From Gammaproteobacteria bacterium (GTDB lineage: Bacteria; Pseudomonadota; Gammaproteobacteria; Steroidobacterales; Steroidobacteraceae), in assembly GCA_017577615.1 (NCBI GenBank), contig PKRE01000005.1, positions 178,847 to 242,846 on the forward strand: DNA of 64,000 bases, read 5' to 3'. The translations under genes and the position numbers were made by a program. Shown here in pieces: positions 26,706-37,996 of this stretch; positions within the stretch are counted from its first letter, which is position 1; the number at the start of each line of letters is the position of its first letter. A model generated the notes under the pieces. It was not told where the DNA came from and did not search any database. It saw nothing but the letters and a program-made list of their open reading frames with translations.

Positions 26706-27943
26706 TTCGTTGCAGGACCTGGCTCGGCGTGCTCGTGTTCGCGCTCTTATCTGCCTGCATGAGCACGCCGCCGCACGCCATACAGTGGTCGGAAGTGACC
26801 GACCATGAGCGCCTGATCGTCGTCACGATTCGTAACGACTCCCCGATGCTCGTCCCACGTGCCGGATCCACAGTGCGCAGCTATATGGCGCCCAGCCGCT
26901 ATTCGCTCGCACCCGCCACGCTCATGCACGCGCGCGCTCTCGCGACAGAATACAAGCTGCGCGAAGTCACCGGGTGGCCAATCCGACTGCTCGGTGTGCA
27001 TTGTCTCGTGTACGAGCTTGCACCGAACGTAGCCCGAGACAGGCTGCTCGACCGGCTGCGTCGCGATCGGCGCGTCGAGTCGGCGCAACCGCTCCAGACG
27101 TTCGCCACCCTGACGCACGATCCCTATCGAGCGTTGCAATACAATCTCGACGTGATGAACGTCGACGGCGCGCATCGCTGGTCGCGCGGCGAAGGCGTAC
27201 GCATCGCAATCGTCGACACCGGCGTCGATGCGACTCATCCCGAGCTTGCAGGTCGCATCGTGCTCCAGCGCAACTTCGTCGATCCACGTTCCTCGGCACA
27301 TCGTGACGAAGCGCACGGCACTGCGATCGCGGGGCTGATCGGTGCCCGCGATCGCAATGCCAGCGGCATCGTCGGCATTGCGCCTGCGGCACGATTGTAT
27401 GCCCTGCGCGCGTGCTGGTCTGAGCCCGAGGCCGGCGCGGCTCGCTGTAACACTTTGACGCTCGCCAAAGCATTGGTTGCCGCCATCGATGCGCGTGTGC
27501 ACATCGTCAACCTAAGCCTGGCCGGCCCGCAAGATCCGTTGTTGACGCGTATCGTGCGCAAGGGCCTGGAACGAGGCATCGTGTTCGTCGGCGCCGCTCC
27601 GAGGGATTTCGACAACGCCTTCCCGACCGCGATACCAGGCGTGATCGGCGTCGATGCGCTAGACAGTCCGCACACAGCGGACACGCTCCTGTATGCACCT
27701 GGACGCGACGTGCTCACGCTCGCGCCCGGCGCCTCCTATGCCTTCCTCTCCGGCAGCTCAGTTGCGGCTGCGAGCGTCAGTGGCGGCGTTGCGTTGTTGC
27801 TGGCGCGCGAGCCACGATTGGACGTCGAGCAGATCCGATCCTTGCTCATCACATCCGCCCGCAGATCCGACGAATTCGCGGCACCCACGGTCGATTTCTG
27901 CGCAGCAGTCACGGCTTTGCTCGCGCACGCCACCTGTGACTGA
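26702..27943 (+). CDS. Lipoprotein subtilisin-like (S8) serine protease
   Basis: A 413-residue exported protein with a lipobox at its signal peptide (LLSAC, C19), so probably membrane-anchored in the periplasm or outer membrane. A propeptide-like region (about 85-135) precedes the S8 catalytic domain with D172 (IAIVDTGVD), H205 (EAHGTAIAGL) and S353 (LSGSSVAAASVSGG). The triad is complete. At the position of the oxyanion-hole Asn (AAGN in subtilases) the sequence is GAAP, P300, so activity may be altered. The start overlaps the anti-sigma gene by 4 bp, suggesting the protease acts in the same signalling pathway or is its target. Confidence 0.9.
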   Translation: MIRCRTWLGVLVFALLSACMSTPPHAIQWSEVTDHERLIVVTIRNDSPMLVPRAGSTVRSYMAPSRYSLAPATLMHARALATEYKLREVTGWPIRLLGVHCLVYELAPNVARDRLLDRLRRDRRVESAQPLQTFATLTHDPYRALQYNLDVMNVDGAHRWSRGEGVRIAIVDTGVDATHPELAGRIVLQRNFVDPRSSAHRDEAHGTAIAGLIGARDRNASGIVGIAPAARLYALRACWSEPEAGAARCNTLTLAKALVAAIDARVHIVNLSLAGPQDPLLTRIVRKGLERGIVFVGAAPRDFDNAFPTAIPGVIGVDALDSPHTADTLLYAPGRDVLTLAPGASYAFLSGSSVAAASVSGGVALLLAREPRLDVEQIRSLLITSARRSDEFAAPTVDFCAAVTALLAHATCD

Positions 27944-28066
27944 GCGCGCCGACTCGCTCCTGGACGAGACAGCCCGACCATACTCGTCGCCTTTTCCGCG
28001 CGGCGGAACCATACTGGTATGCTCGTGCTCAACGGAACATCCACCCCTCGTCATTTGCAGATTCTC

Positions 28067-29152
28067 ATGAAGACTCGCGCTGCAGTTGCCTACGCACCTA
28101 ATGAGCCGCTGGTCATCGAGACGGTCGATCTCGAAGGTCCACGCGAAGGCGAGGTGCTAATCGAGGTCAAGGCGACGGGTCTGTGTCACTCCGATCTGCA
28201 CGTGTGCACTGGGGCAGTGCCATGGCAGTTTCCAGCCGTGCTCGGCCACGAAGCAGCCGGCGTCGTCGTCGAGTGCGGTCCCGGCGTCACGCAATTTGCG
28301 CCGGGCGACCACGTCATTCCGTTCCTGATTCCACGATGCGGCGCTTGTGCCTACTGTTCGTCCCCGAAGACCAACTTGTGCCTGCAGGCGCTCGCTCGAC
28401 TCAAGCCGCGCGAAAGCCGCTTCTCGCTCAAGGGCCAACCGCTTTCACAGCTCTGGGGTCTCGGCACCTTCGCCGAACACACCGTCGTGCCCGCGGATAC
28501 GATTGTCAAGGTTCGGCCCGATGCCCCCTTCGATCCGATCTGCTACATCGGTTGCGGCGCCACGACCGGAATCGGCGCAGCATTGTTTGCAGCAAAGATT
28601 GAGCGCGACGCATCGGTCGTCGTATTCGGCCTCGGTGGCATCGGTCTGAACGTGGTGCAAGGCGCCAAGCTAGCCGGTGCTCGCCAGATCGTCGGCGTAG
28701 ACATCCAGCCACAGAAGGAGCCCATCGCGCGCCGCTTGGGCCTGACCGACTTCATCGATCCGCGCACGGTACCGAAGCTGACGGGCCATCTGATGAAGCT
28801 CACGGGTGGCGGCGCTGATTACAGCTTCGAATGCATCGGCCACCCAGAGACGATGCGACAAGCGTTCGAATGCACACATCCCGCGTGGGGACAAAGCTAC
28901 GTCATCGGCGTCGCACCGCATGGCGCCGACGCCTGCTGCACTCCCGCGCACCTGATGCTGGGTCGGCGCTGGAGCGGTTGCTACATGGGCGGTGCTCGTC
29001 TCGATCAGCTTCCCGAGCTCGTCGACTGGTATATGAATGGCAAGATCGAGCTCGATCCCTTGATCACCCATCGCCTGTCGCTCGAGCAGATCAACGAAGG
29101 ATTCGAGCTCATGAAGCGCGGCGAAACGATACGGGCGGTTGTTAGGCTGTAG
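28067..29152 (+). CDS. Zinc-dependent alcohol dehydrogenase
   Basis: A 361-residue MDR-family dehydrogenase. The start is ATG 28067 (MKTRAAVAYAPNEPL), giving the usual N terminus. Catalytic-zinc residues lie in GLCHSDLHV and LGHEAAGVV, structural-zinc cysteines in CGACAYCSSPKTNLC, and the NAD site in GLGGIGLNVVQGAKLAGA. It resembles class III enzymes (S-hydroxymethyl-glutathione dehydrogenase) but no partner esterase is nearby, so the substrate is left open. The TAG stop (29150) is the start of a TAGGCGG repeat unit, and the preceding codons are also repeat-like. Confidence 0.9.
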   Translation: MKTRAAVAYAPNEPLVIETVDLEGPREGEVLIEVKATGLCHSDLHVCTGAVPWQFPAVLGHEAAGVVVECGPGVTQFAPGDHVIPFLIPRCGACAYCSSPKTNLCLQALARLKPRESRFSLKGQPLSQLWGLGTFAEHTVVPADTIVKVRPDAPFDPICYIGCGATTGIGAALFAAKIERDASVVVFGLGGIGLNVVQGAKLAGARQIVGVDIQPQKEPIARRLGLTDFIDPRTVPKLTGHLMKLTGGGADYSFECIGHPETMRQAFECTHPAWGQSYVIGVAPHGADACCTPAHLMLGRRWSGCYMGGARLDQLPELVDWYMNGKIELDPLITHRLSLEQINEGFELMKRGETIRAVVRL

Positions 29153-29219
29153 GCGGTAGGCTGGAGGCTGGGAGATGCAGGTTGGTGCTCCAGTCCCAAG
29201 CCCCGGCCCCAGGCGAGCC
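29143..29219. repeat. Degenerate 7-nt tandem repeat across the adh stop codon
   Basis: Eleven units in register: TAGGCTG (29143), TAGGCGG (29150, containing the stop), TAGGCTG, GAGGCTG, GGAGATG, CAGGTTG, GTGCTCC, AGTCCCA, AGCCCCG, GCCCCAG, GCGAGCC. The first four are nearly identical. The array fills the whole spacer to the convergent VanZ-like gene, reaching its stop codon. Confidence 0.75.
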
Positions 29220-30166
29220 TACTCCAACCACACCCTGACCAAATAAATCGTCTCGCCTGCCGCGGAAGGCTTGAACAGCAGCAAGCGCGCAACGTTGGCG
29301 AGATCCAACTTCCGCTCCCGCGGACCCGCTGCGATTTCCTCGAGTGGAATGCGTATCGTCGTCCGCGCACGAGGCGCAAGCAGGATACGTCCGTTGTAAC
29401 GATCTTCGTAACGCTTGTTGTGTTGCCGATCGTCGATACGAATCGACAGCGTCAGCTCCGATGACTGCGGATTGATGAGCTCGAGCGTAAGCTGGCGGTA
29501 ATGGCGCCAATCCGGCGCGACTTCCGCAAGCTCGACCGTCGGCCACTGCTCTCCGCGAAGCTGCACGCGCAGCGCACGCTCGCCGGGCCGCACGCTCCAC
29601 TCGTCGGGAACGGCTACGATATCAGCGTGTGCCGCCCGCGTGAGCACGAAAAGCGCTGCGCTGCCACGCTTGAACTCGACGATGGTGGGAAATGCCTGCG
29701 CGCGATACCAATAAGCGACTGCAATGCGCAATACGGGCGCGGCAGACGCCGCGAAGACACAAAGCGCAAGCAGAACGAGCAGCAGCCGCTCGGCTCGCGC
29801 CACACGCGCACGCACCCGGTCGAATGCGCTTGCGGCGATCAAGAACGCAGCCGCACCGAGGCCATCGGTGCGCAGATCGCTCCACGAGGCATCCCGGCCC
29901 GTGAACAGTTGCGCGATCTCGGTGACAAGACCCAAGCCGAGCGAGAGGAGGAACACGAGCACGTATTGCCGCACGATGGGCTGGACCGCGAATCGCTCGT
30001 GCGCGCGCAAGGCAAACAAGGACGCAAGCGCCACTGCGCCAAAGATCGGCGCGTGGGCAAAGTCATGCACAGCACGTAGCAGGACCGTGCTGTCCCCCAG
30101 GCGCGGCGAGAACACCACCGCGAGCAGCAACCCGATCACCACAATCGCGGCGGCAGCTCGCAGCAT
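29219..30166 (-). CDS. VanZ-like membrane protein with C-terminal beta domain
   Basis: About 315 residues from ATG 30166. The N-terminal 130 residues form a VanZ-like four-helix membrane domain (FAHAPIFGAVALASLF; VTEIAQLFTGRDASWSDLRTD). A fifth helix (about 132-150) is followed by a periplasmic domain of about 150 residues that looks all-beta (SVRPGERALRVQL, LTLELINPQSSELTLSIRI), as in carbohydrate-binding-like modules. The function of this fusion is unknown. A 567-codon frame extends upstream, but that part overlaps qor in another frame and is not credible. It lies 29 bp behind qor. Confidence 0.75.
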   Translation of the reverse strand: MLRAAAAIVVIGLLLAVVFSPRLGDSTVLLRAVHDFAHAPIFGAVALASLFALRAHERFAVQPIVRQYVLVFLLSLGLGLVTEIAQLFTGRDASWSDLRTDGLGAAAFLIAASAFDRVRARVARAERLLLVLLALCVFAASAAPVLRIAVAYWYRAQAFPTIVEFKRGSAALFVLTRAAHADIVAVPDEWSVRPGERALRVQLRGEQWPTVELAEVAPDWRHYRQLTLELINPQSSELTLSIRIDDRQHNKRYEDRYNGRILLAPRARTTIRIPLEEIAAGPRERKLDLANVARLLLFKPSAAGETIYLVRVWLE

Positions 30167-30195
30167 GCAAGATGATTGTCGCACGAGACGCAGGA

Positions 30196-31200
30196 TCAGG
30201 GGATCTGCAACAGGATCTTGCCCTTGTGCACACCGCTTTCCATATACGCATGCGCGGCGGCGGCATCGCTCAATGAGAACACGCGATCCACGATCGGCTT
30301 GATCTTGCCGGATTCGATCATGGGCCACATACGCTCTTGCACCGCGCGACGGACCTGATCCTTGAACTCGGTAGAACGGTTTCGCAGCGTCGAGCCCGTC
30401 ACTGTCAGACGATGGCGCATGAGGCGCAGCACATCGAGCTCGCCGAGAGTGCCGCCTTGTGTGGCGATCACGACGAGCCTGCCCTCTTCCGCCAGCACGC
30501 GGAGATTCCGTTGTAGATAGCTGCCGCCGACCATGTCGAGGACGACATCGACACCACGACCCTGCGTCAGCGTCGCAATCGCTTCCACGAAATCCTCGCG
30601 CCGATAGTTGATGGCGCGGGCGGCACCCAAGCGCTCGCAGAAGCGGCACTTCTCCTCGGTGCCCGCCGTGGTGAACACCGTATGGCCAAGCGCCGTTGCC
30701 AATTGGATGGCGGTCGTGCCAATACCGCTCGAACCGCCATGGACGAGCAGCGTGTCCTTGCCGCGCAGTCGGCCGCGGTCGATGAGATTGCTCCAGACGG
30801 TGAAGCAGGCCTCGGGCAAGGCAGCCGCATCCGTCAGGGTCACGCCTTTCGGAATGGTCAGCACCTGCCGCTCGTCGACTGCGGCGTACTCGGCGTAGCC
30901 GCCGCCTTCCAGCAATGCACATACCGCATCGCCGACCCTGAAACGAGTCGCCGCGCTGCCGACGGCCGCAACATGACCTGATACCTCGAGACCGGGATGG
31001 CTCGGTGCGCCAGGTGGCGGCGGATACCGTCCACGGCGCTGCAGGATATCCGCACGATTCAAGCCTGCTGCGGCGACGCGAATGAGCACCTCCGTGGGAC
31101 GCACCTGCGGCACCGGCAGCTCCACCAGCTTCAACACCTCGGGGCCGCCGGGCTCGGCGATGCCGATCGCCTTCATTTGTCTGGGCAGCGCGGTGCTCAC
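30196..31200 (-). CDS. NAD(P)H-quinone oxidoreductase (PIG3/Qor family)
   Basis: A 334-residue zinc-independent MDR-family reductase. The N terminus (MKAIGIAEPGGPEVLKL at about 9-25, NRADILQRRGRYPPPPG) and the nucleotide-binding segment VHGGSSGIGTTAIQLA match the TIGR02824 quinone oxidoreductase family. It lacks zinc cysteines. It lies 106 bp downstream of lpdA on the same strand and may be read with the pyruvate dehydrogenase genes. Confidence 0.9.
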   Translation of the reverse strand: MSTALPRQMKAIGIAEPGGPEVLKLVELPVPQVRPTEVLIRVAAAGLNRADILQRRGRYPPPPGAPSHPGLEVSGHVAAVGSAATRFRVGDAVCALLEGGGYAEYAAVDERQVLTIPKGVTLTDAAALPEACFTVWSNLIDRGRLRGKDTLLVHGGSSGIGTTAIQLATALGHTVFTTAGTEEKCRFCERLGAARAINYRREDFVEAIATLTQGRGVDVVLDMVGGSYLQRNLRVLAEEGRLVVIATQGGTLGELDVLRLMRHRLTVTGSTLRNRSTEFKDQVRRAVQERMWPMIESGKIKPIVDRVFSLSDAAAAHAYMESGVHKGKILLQIP

Positions 31201-31306
31201 AGTCGTTCGCTGGCCACGGGTTGGAGACGTGTGTTGGAGGGCACGGACAGCAGCAGAGCGTTCCCCGCCCGAGCGTCGCCCCCCAAGCCCATCATGACAC
31301 GAAGCG

Positions 31307-33088
31307 TCACCTCTTCTTTTTCGGCAGATACAGATCCGTCAGCGTACCTTCGTACGCCTCCGCCGCAAACGCGACCGTTTCGGAGAGCGTCGGGTGCGGG
31401 TGAATCGTCAGTCCGATGTCCGCTGCATCGCAACCCATCTCGATCGCGAGCGCAACTTCGGCGATCAAGTCGCCGGCATTCGGGCCCACGATGCCGCCGC
31501 CGATGACACGGCGAGTGGCGGGATCGAACAAGAGCTTGGTGAATCCTTCGTCGCGACCGAGCGAAAGCGAACGTCCGCTCGCCGCCCACGGGAACTGTCC
31601 TTTCTCGTACGGGATGCCTTTTGCCTTCGCGTCCGTCTCGGTCACACCCACCCATGCAATCTCGGGATCCGTGTACGCAACGGACGGAATGACACGAGCA
31701 TCGAATGCGCGCTTCTCACCGTAGGCGACTTCCGCGGCGAGCTTGCCTTCGTGCGTGGCCTTGTGCGCGAGCATCGGCGGTCCTGCGATATCACCGATCG
31801 CGAAGATGTGCGGCACGTTCGTTCGCATCTGGCGATCGACGGGAATGAAGCCGCGCTCGTTGAGCAGAACGCCTGCTGCCTCCGCGTTGATGAGCTTACC
31901 GTTCGGCGCACGCCCGACCGCCACCAGGACACGGTCGTAGAGCTGCGGCTCGTCGGGCGCCTGCTCGCCTTCGAAGTGAACCCGCAAGCCATCCTTCACG
32001 GATTCGATCTTCGTGACCTTGGTCTTCACCATGATGCGCTCGTAACGCTTCTGAATGCGCTTCTCGAGCGGTCGCACGAGATCGCGATCGCAGCCCGGGA
32101 TGAGTCCGTCGGTGAGCTCGACCACGCTCACCTTCACGCCGAGCGCGTCGTAGACCGTCGCCATCTCGAGCCCGATGATGCCGCCGCCGATGACCAACAA
32201 GCGTTGCGGCAGATCAAGCTCGAGAGCGCCGGTGGAGTCGATGATGCGCGGGTCGTCCGGCAACCCCGGCAAACGAATCGATTCGGAGCCGGCGGCGATG
32301 ATGCACTTGGCGAACGACACGCGCCGCTTCTCTCCGCCTGGCCCCTCGACCTCAATCTCGTGATCGGAGGCAAACCGCCCGTAGCCGTGGATCACCTCGA
32401 CCTTGCGCTGCTTTGCCATAGTCGCCAGACCGTTCGTGAGCCGCCCGACGACCTTGTTCTTCCAATCGCGCAGCTTCCCGGGCTCGATCTTCGGCGCGCC
32501 GAAATGGATGCCAGCCGACTCGACCTCACGCGCCTCTTCGATGACCTTCGCGACGTGCAGCAATGCCTTGGAGGGGATGCATCCGACGTTCAAGCAGACA
32601 CCACCGAGGGTTGGCCATCGCTCGATCAGGGCCGTCTTCATGCCGAGATCGGCGGCACGAAATGCCGCCGTGTAGCCGCCCGGACCGGCACCGAGCACGA
32701 CCACGTCGAAGTCATACGATGCCGAGGTCGCGTGCCTCGCAGCAGCCGCTGTCGAGGTCGAAGCCTGAGCAGGGGCAGACACCTGCGTCGTGCCGGATGA
32801 AGCCGCTGGCGACGGTGCCTCCTGACGGCCATTGTCCGCTGCCTTCTGCTCGCCGGCTTCGGCATCGAGCGTCAGGATGAGCGAGCCTTTGGAGACGCGG
32901 TCGCCTTTCTTCACGGCGACGGATTTCACGACGCCCGCCGCCGTTGCAGGCACGTCCATCGTGGCCTTCTCGGTCTCGAGCGTGATGAGCGGCGTCTCGA
33001 GCTCGATGCGATCGCCCGGCTTGACGAGCACGTCGATGACTTCGACGTCTTGGAAATCACCGATGTCTGGAACGAGGATGTCTGTCAT
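31307..33088 (-). CDS. lpdA: Dihydrolipoyl dehydrogenase with N-terminal lipoyl domain (E3)
   Basis: FAD enzyme that reoxidises dihydrolipoamide in the pyruvate dehydrogenase complex, 593 residues. An N-terminal lipoyl domain (1 to about 78, lipoyl-lysine K41 in ETEKATMD) is joined by an Ala/Ser/Thr linker to the flavoprotein. The FAD motif is GAGPGGYTAAF, the redox disulfide C165/C170 (GGVCLNVGCIPSK), and the C-terminal catalytic His lies in TIHPHPTLSE. The lipoyl domain is nearly identical to those of the adjacent aceF. Lipoyl-E3 fusions occur in betaproteobacteria and Xanthomonadales. Confidence 0.96.
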   Translation of the reverse strand: MTDILVPDIGDFQDVEVIDVLVKPGDRIELETPLITLETEKATMDVPATAAGVVKSVAVKKGDRVSKGSLILTLDAEAGEQKAADNGRQEAPSPAASSGTTQVSAPAQASTSTAAAARHATSASYDFDVVVLGAGPGGYTAAFRAADLGMKTALIERWPTLGGVCLNVGCIPSKALLHVAKVIEEAREVESAGIHFGAPKIEPGKLRDWKNKVVGRLTNGLATMAKQRKVEVIHGYGRFASDHEIEVEGPGGEKRRVSFAKCIIAAGSESIRLPGLPDDPRIIDSTGALELDLPQRLLVIGGGIIGLEMATVYDALGVKVSVVELTDGLIPGCDRDLVRPLEKRIQKRYERIMVKTKVTKIESVKDGLRVHFEGEQAPDEPQLYDRVLVAVGRAPNGKLINAEAAGVLLNERGFIPVDRQMRTNVPHIFAIGDIAGPPMLAHKATHEGKLAAEVAYGEKRAFDARVIPSVAYTDPEIAWVGVTETDAKAKGIPYEKGQFPWAASGRSLSLGRDEGFTKLLFDPATRRVIGGGIVGPNAGDLIAEVALAIEMGCDAADIGLTIHPHPTLSETVAFAAEAYEGTLTDLYLPKKKR

Positions 33089-33095
33089 GTCGGCC

Positions 33096-33123
33096 TACTG
33101 GCTGATTGGCTCACTGGCGACGG
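33096..33123. repeat. Possible degenerate 7-nt repeat (ACTGGCT type)
   Basis: Just upstream of lpdA: TACTGGC, TGATTGG, CTCACTG, GCGACGG. Shares the word ACTGGCT with the spacer upstream of dcd (4113). Short and weak on its own. Confidence 0.35.
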
Positions 33124-33244
33124 CAAGAAGACCTCGAGCCGCTCGCCCGTCATCTGCTGGCGACCCGCCACGTGCACACCCGCGCGACGCCCGAGTCGCA
33201 CGACCCCACCTGGCTCACCGACCCGCGGTCAATGACCAGAATTC

Positions 33245-34897
33245 TCAGGGCACCGCTTCCAGCAACCCGCTGACGTTGGCGAGTTGCTGCGCGAGGAACG
33301 TCGTGAAGCGCGCACCCAAGGCGCCATCGATGACGCGATGATCGTATGCGAACGTAAACGGCAGAATGAGCCGCGGAACGAACGCGTTGTCCTTTTCTCT
33401 CCACACCGGACGCATGCTCGCGCGAGCGACACCCAGGATCGCGACCTCCGGCGCGTTGATGATCGGTGTGAACGATGTCCCACCGATGCCGCCGAGGCTC
33501 GAGATCGTAAAGGACGCCCCTTGCATCTCCGCCGCCGAGAGTTTGCCGGCCCGCGCCTTTTCCGACAGCGTCGCCAGCTCTTGTGCGAGCTCATAGACGT
33601 CTTTCTTGTCCGCGTCGCGGATCACCGGCACCACCAGGCCCTGCGGCGTGTCGGCAGCGAACCCGAGGTGGATGTACTTCTTCATGATCAGGTTCTGCCC
33701 CGCCGGATCGAGCGAGCTGTTCACGACGGGGAACTCCTGCAATGCCTTCACACAAGCGCGCATGATGAAGGCCAGCGGTGTGAGCTTGATGCCTCGCTCA
33801 GCAGCTTGCCGCTTGAGGCGGTTGCGCGTTTCCTCGAGCTCGGTGATGTCCGCCTCGTCCATCTGCCAGACGTGCGGAATGTTCAGCCAGCTGGCGTGCA
33901 GACGCGGGCCCGAGATCTTCTGAATGCGGCCGAGCGGCTTGACCTCGATCTGGCCGAACTTCGAGAAATCGACTTCCGGAATCTTCGGCAAACCAGCGCC
34001 CGACGCAGCAGCGGACGTCAAGGTTTGCTTGACCCACGCTTTGACGTCGTCCGCCGTGATGCGCCCCTTGTATCCCGTGCCCTTGATGCGACGCAGATCC
34101 GCACCGAGCTCGCGCGCGAACTTACGCACCGACGGGCTCGCATGCACGGTGCTGAATGAGACGCTTACGTCGACCTGCGTAGTCGCCGCCGGCGCGCTCG
34201 GCGTAGTCGCCGGCGGACGCTCAGGCGCGGCTGGAGTCGGCGCCGCGGGGGTGGGCGCACGTTCCGCCGCGGCAGGCGGCGCGCTTGGCGTAGCGGCAGG
34301 CTGGGCAGGCGCAGCGGCCTTGCCGCGTGCCTCCAACGTGAGAATGGGATCACCTTGTGACACGCGATCGCCCTTCTTCACGGCGACGGACTTGACGACG
34401 CCCGCCGCCGTCGCAGGCACGTCCATCGTCGCCTTCTCGGTCTCGAGCGTGATCAGCGGCGTGTCGACCTCGATCGTGTTGCCGGGCTTGACCAGCACGT
34501 CGATCACCTCGACGTCCTTGAAGTCCCCGAGGTCAGGCACGGTGATCGTTTCCTCACCTCCCGCTTGCTCGCTGTCGCGCGCAGCGGGTTGCGCCGCAGG
34601 AGGCGTCGGCGCTGCAGCGGCGCCCGTGTCCGCTTCTTGTTCCGTCGTCGTCCGTTGCTCGCCGCTCGGCTCCAAGGTGAGGACCAAGCTCCCCGTAGAG
34701 ACGCGATCGCCCTTCTTCACAGCCACCGACTTCACCGTGCCCGCGCTCGTGGACGGCACGTCCATCGTCGCTTTCTCGGTCTCGAGCGTGATGAGCGGCG
34801 TGTCGACCTCGACCGTGTCGCCGGGCTTGACCAGCACGTCGATGACTTCAACGTCTTTGAAGTCGCCTAGATCTGGGACGAGAACATCAATAGCCAT
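33245..34897 (-). CDS. aceF: Pyruvate dehydrogenase dihydrolipoyl acetyltransferase (E2)
   Basis: Core subunit of the pyruvate dehydrogenase complex, 550 residues from ATG 34897. It has two lipoyl domains (about 1-77 with K42, and 116-190 with K155), Ala/Pro-rich linkers, a peripheral-subunit-binding domain (about 255-290, HASPSVRKFARELGADLRRI) and the acetyltransferase domain ending with the active-site motif DHRVIDGALGARF. Four codons upstream another ATG (34909) is possible. It sits between aceE and lpdA, all on the minus strand. Confidence 0.96.
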   Translation of the reverse strand: MAIDVLVPDLGDFKDVEVIDVLVKPGDTVEVDTPLITLETEKATMDVPSTSAGTVKSVAVKKGDRVSTGSLVLTLEPSGEQRTTTEQEADTGAAAAPTPPAAQPAARDSEQAGGEETITVPDLGDFKDVEVIDVLVKPGNTIEVDTPLITLETEKATMDVPATAAGVVKSVAVKKGDRVSQGDPILTLEARGKAAAPAQPAATPSAPPAAAERAPTPAAPTPAAPERPPATTPSAPAATTQVDVSVSFSTVHASPSVRKFARELGADLRRIKGTGYKGRITADDVKAWVKQTLTSAAASGAGLPKIPEVDFSKFGQIEVKPLGRIQKISGPRLHASWLNIPHVWQMDEADITELEETRNRLKRQAAERGIKLTPLAFIMRACVKALQEFPVVNSSLDPAGQNLIMKKYIHLGFAADTPQGLVVPVIRDADKKDVYELAQELATLSEKARAGKLSAAEMQGASFTISSLGGIGGTSFTPIINAPEVAILGVARASMRPVWREKDNAFVPRLILPFTFAYDHRVIDGALGARFTTFLAQQLANVSGLLEAVP

Positions 34898-34987
34898 TAG
34901 ACATTCCAATAACGTCGGCAGTCCGCCGCCCAGTCGACCGGGCGTGTTGCGGCCCGCGGCCAGTCGCCGGTTGGCCGGAGAACGTCT

Positions 34988-37657
<2,670 letters not shown>

Positions 37658-37996
37658 TACTCGCTACTCGTTGGCCTAAGGGTCGGCAACCCGCGCTCCC
37701 GCGGCGGTTCCGACGTGACTTGCGAAAGCAGACATCGCCTCTTTCGTAAGCTAGCGCTCCGCGTGCTGCATCGCCTTCCGTAGCGTAGCCTTCTGTTCCG
37801 CACAGCGAAGCACGATTCAGTGTCTTCGCGCATCGGTTCACCCTAGACATCGTTGCCCGCAAGTGCCCGTGGACGGCGCTCCGACTTGCGAGAACGTGCG
37901 GCAAAGCCGCCAATCAGAGTCGAGCCGATTTCCTACCGTACAGAATGCGCGCGTATGATCGGAGTTTGATTTTTTGACGTCAAGGAACGCCAAGAC
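37658..37996. other. Divergent promoter region between aceE and the M17 aminopeptidase
   Basis: A 339-bp spacer without a gene, which must hold the promoters of the pyruvate dehydrogenase operon and of the aminopeptidase. The only marked element is a 10-bp perfect palindrome TTGACGTCAA at 37974-37983, next to a T-run and 13 bp before the aminopeptidase start. No PdhR-like operator was recognised. Confidence 0.5.

Noticed and set aside
29219..30922. A 567-codon open frame on the minus strand covering the VanZ-like gene and much of qor
   Set aside because: The N-terminal half overlaps qor in another frame on the same strand and has Arg/Gly-rich, shadow-like composition; only the part from 30166 down looks like protein.
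31394..32800. Plus-strand frame of 468 codons opposite lpdA
   Set aside because: Shadow of lpdA, no start signal and no recognisable motif.
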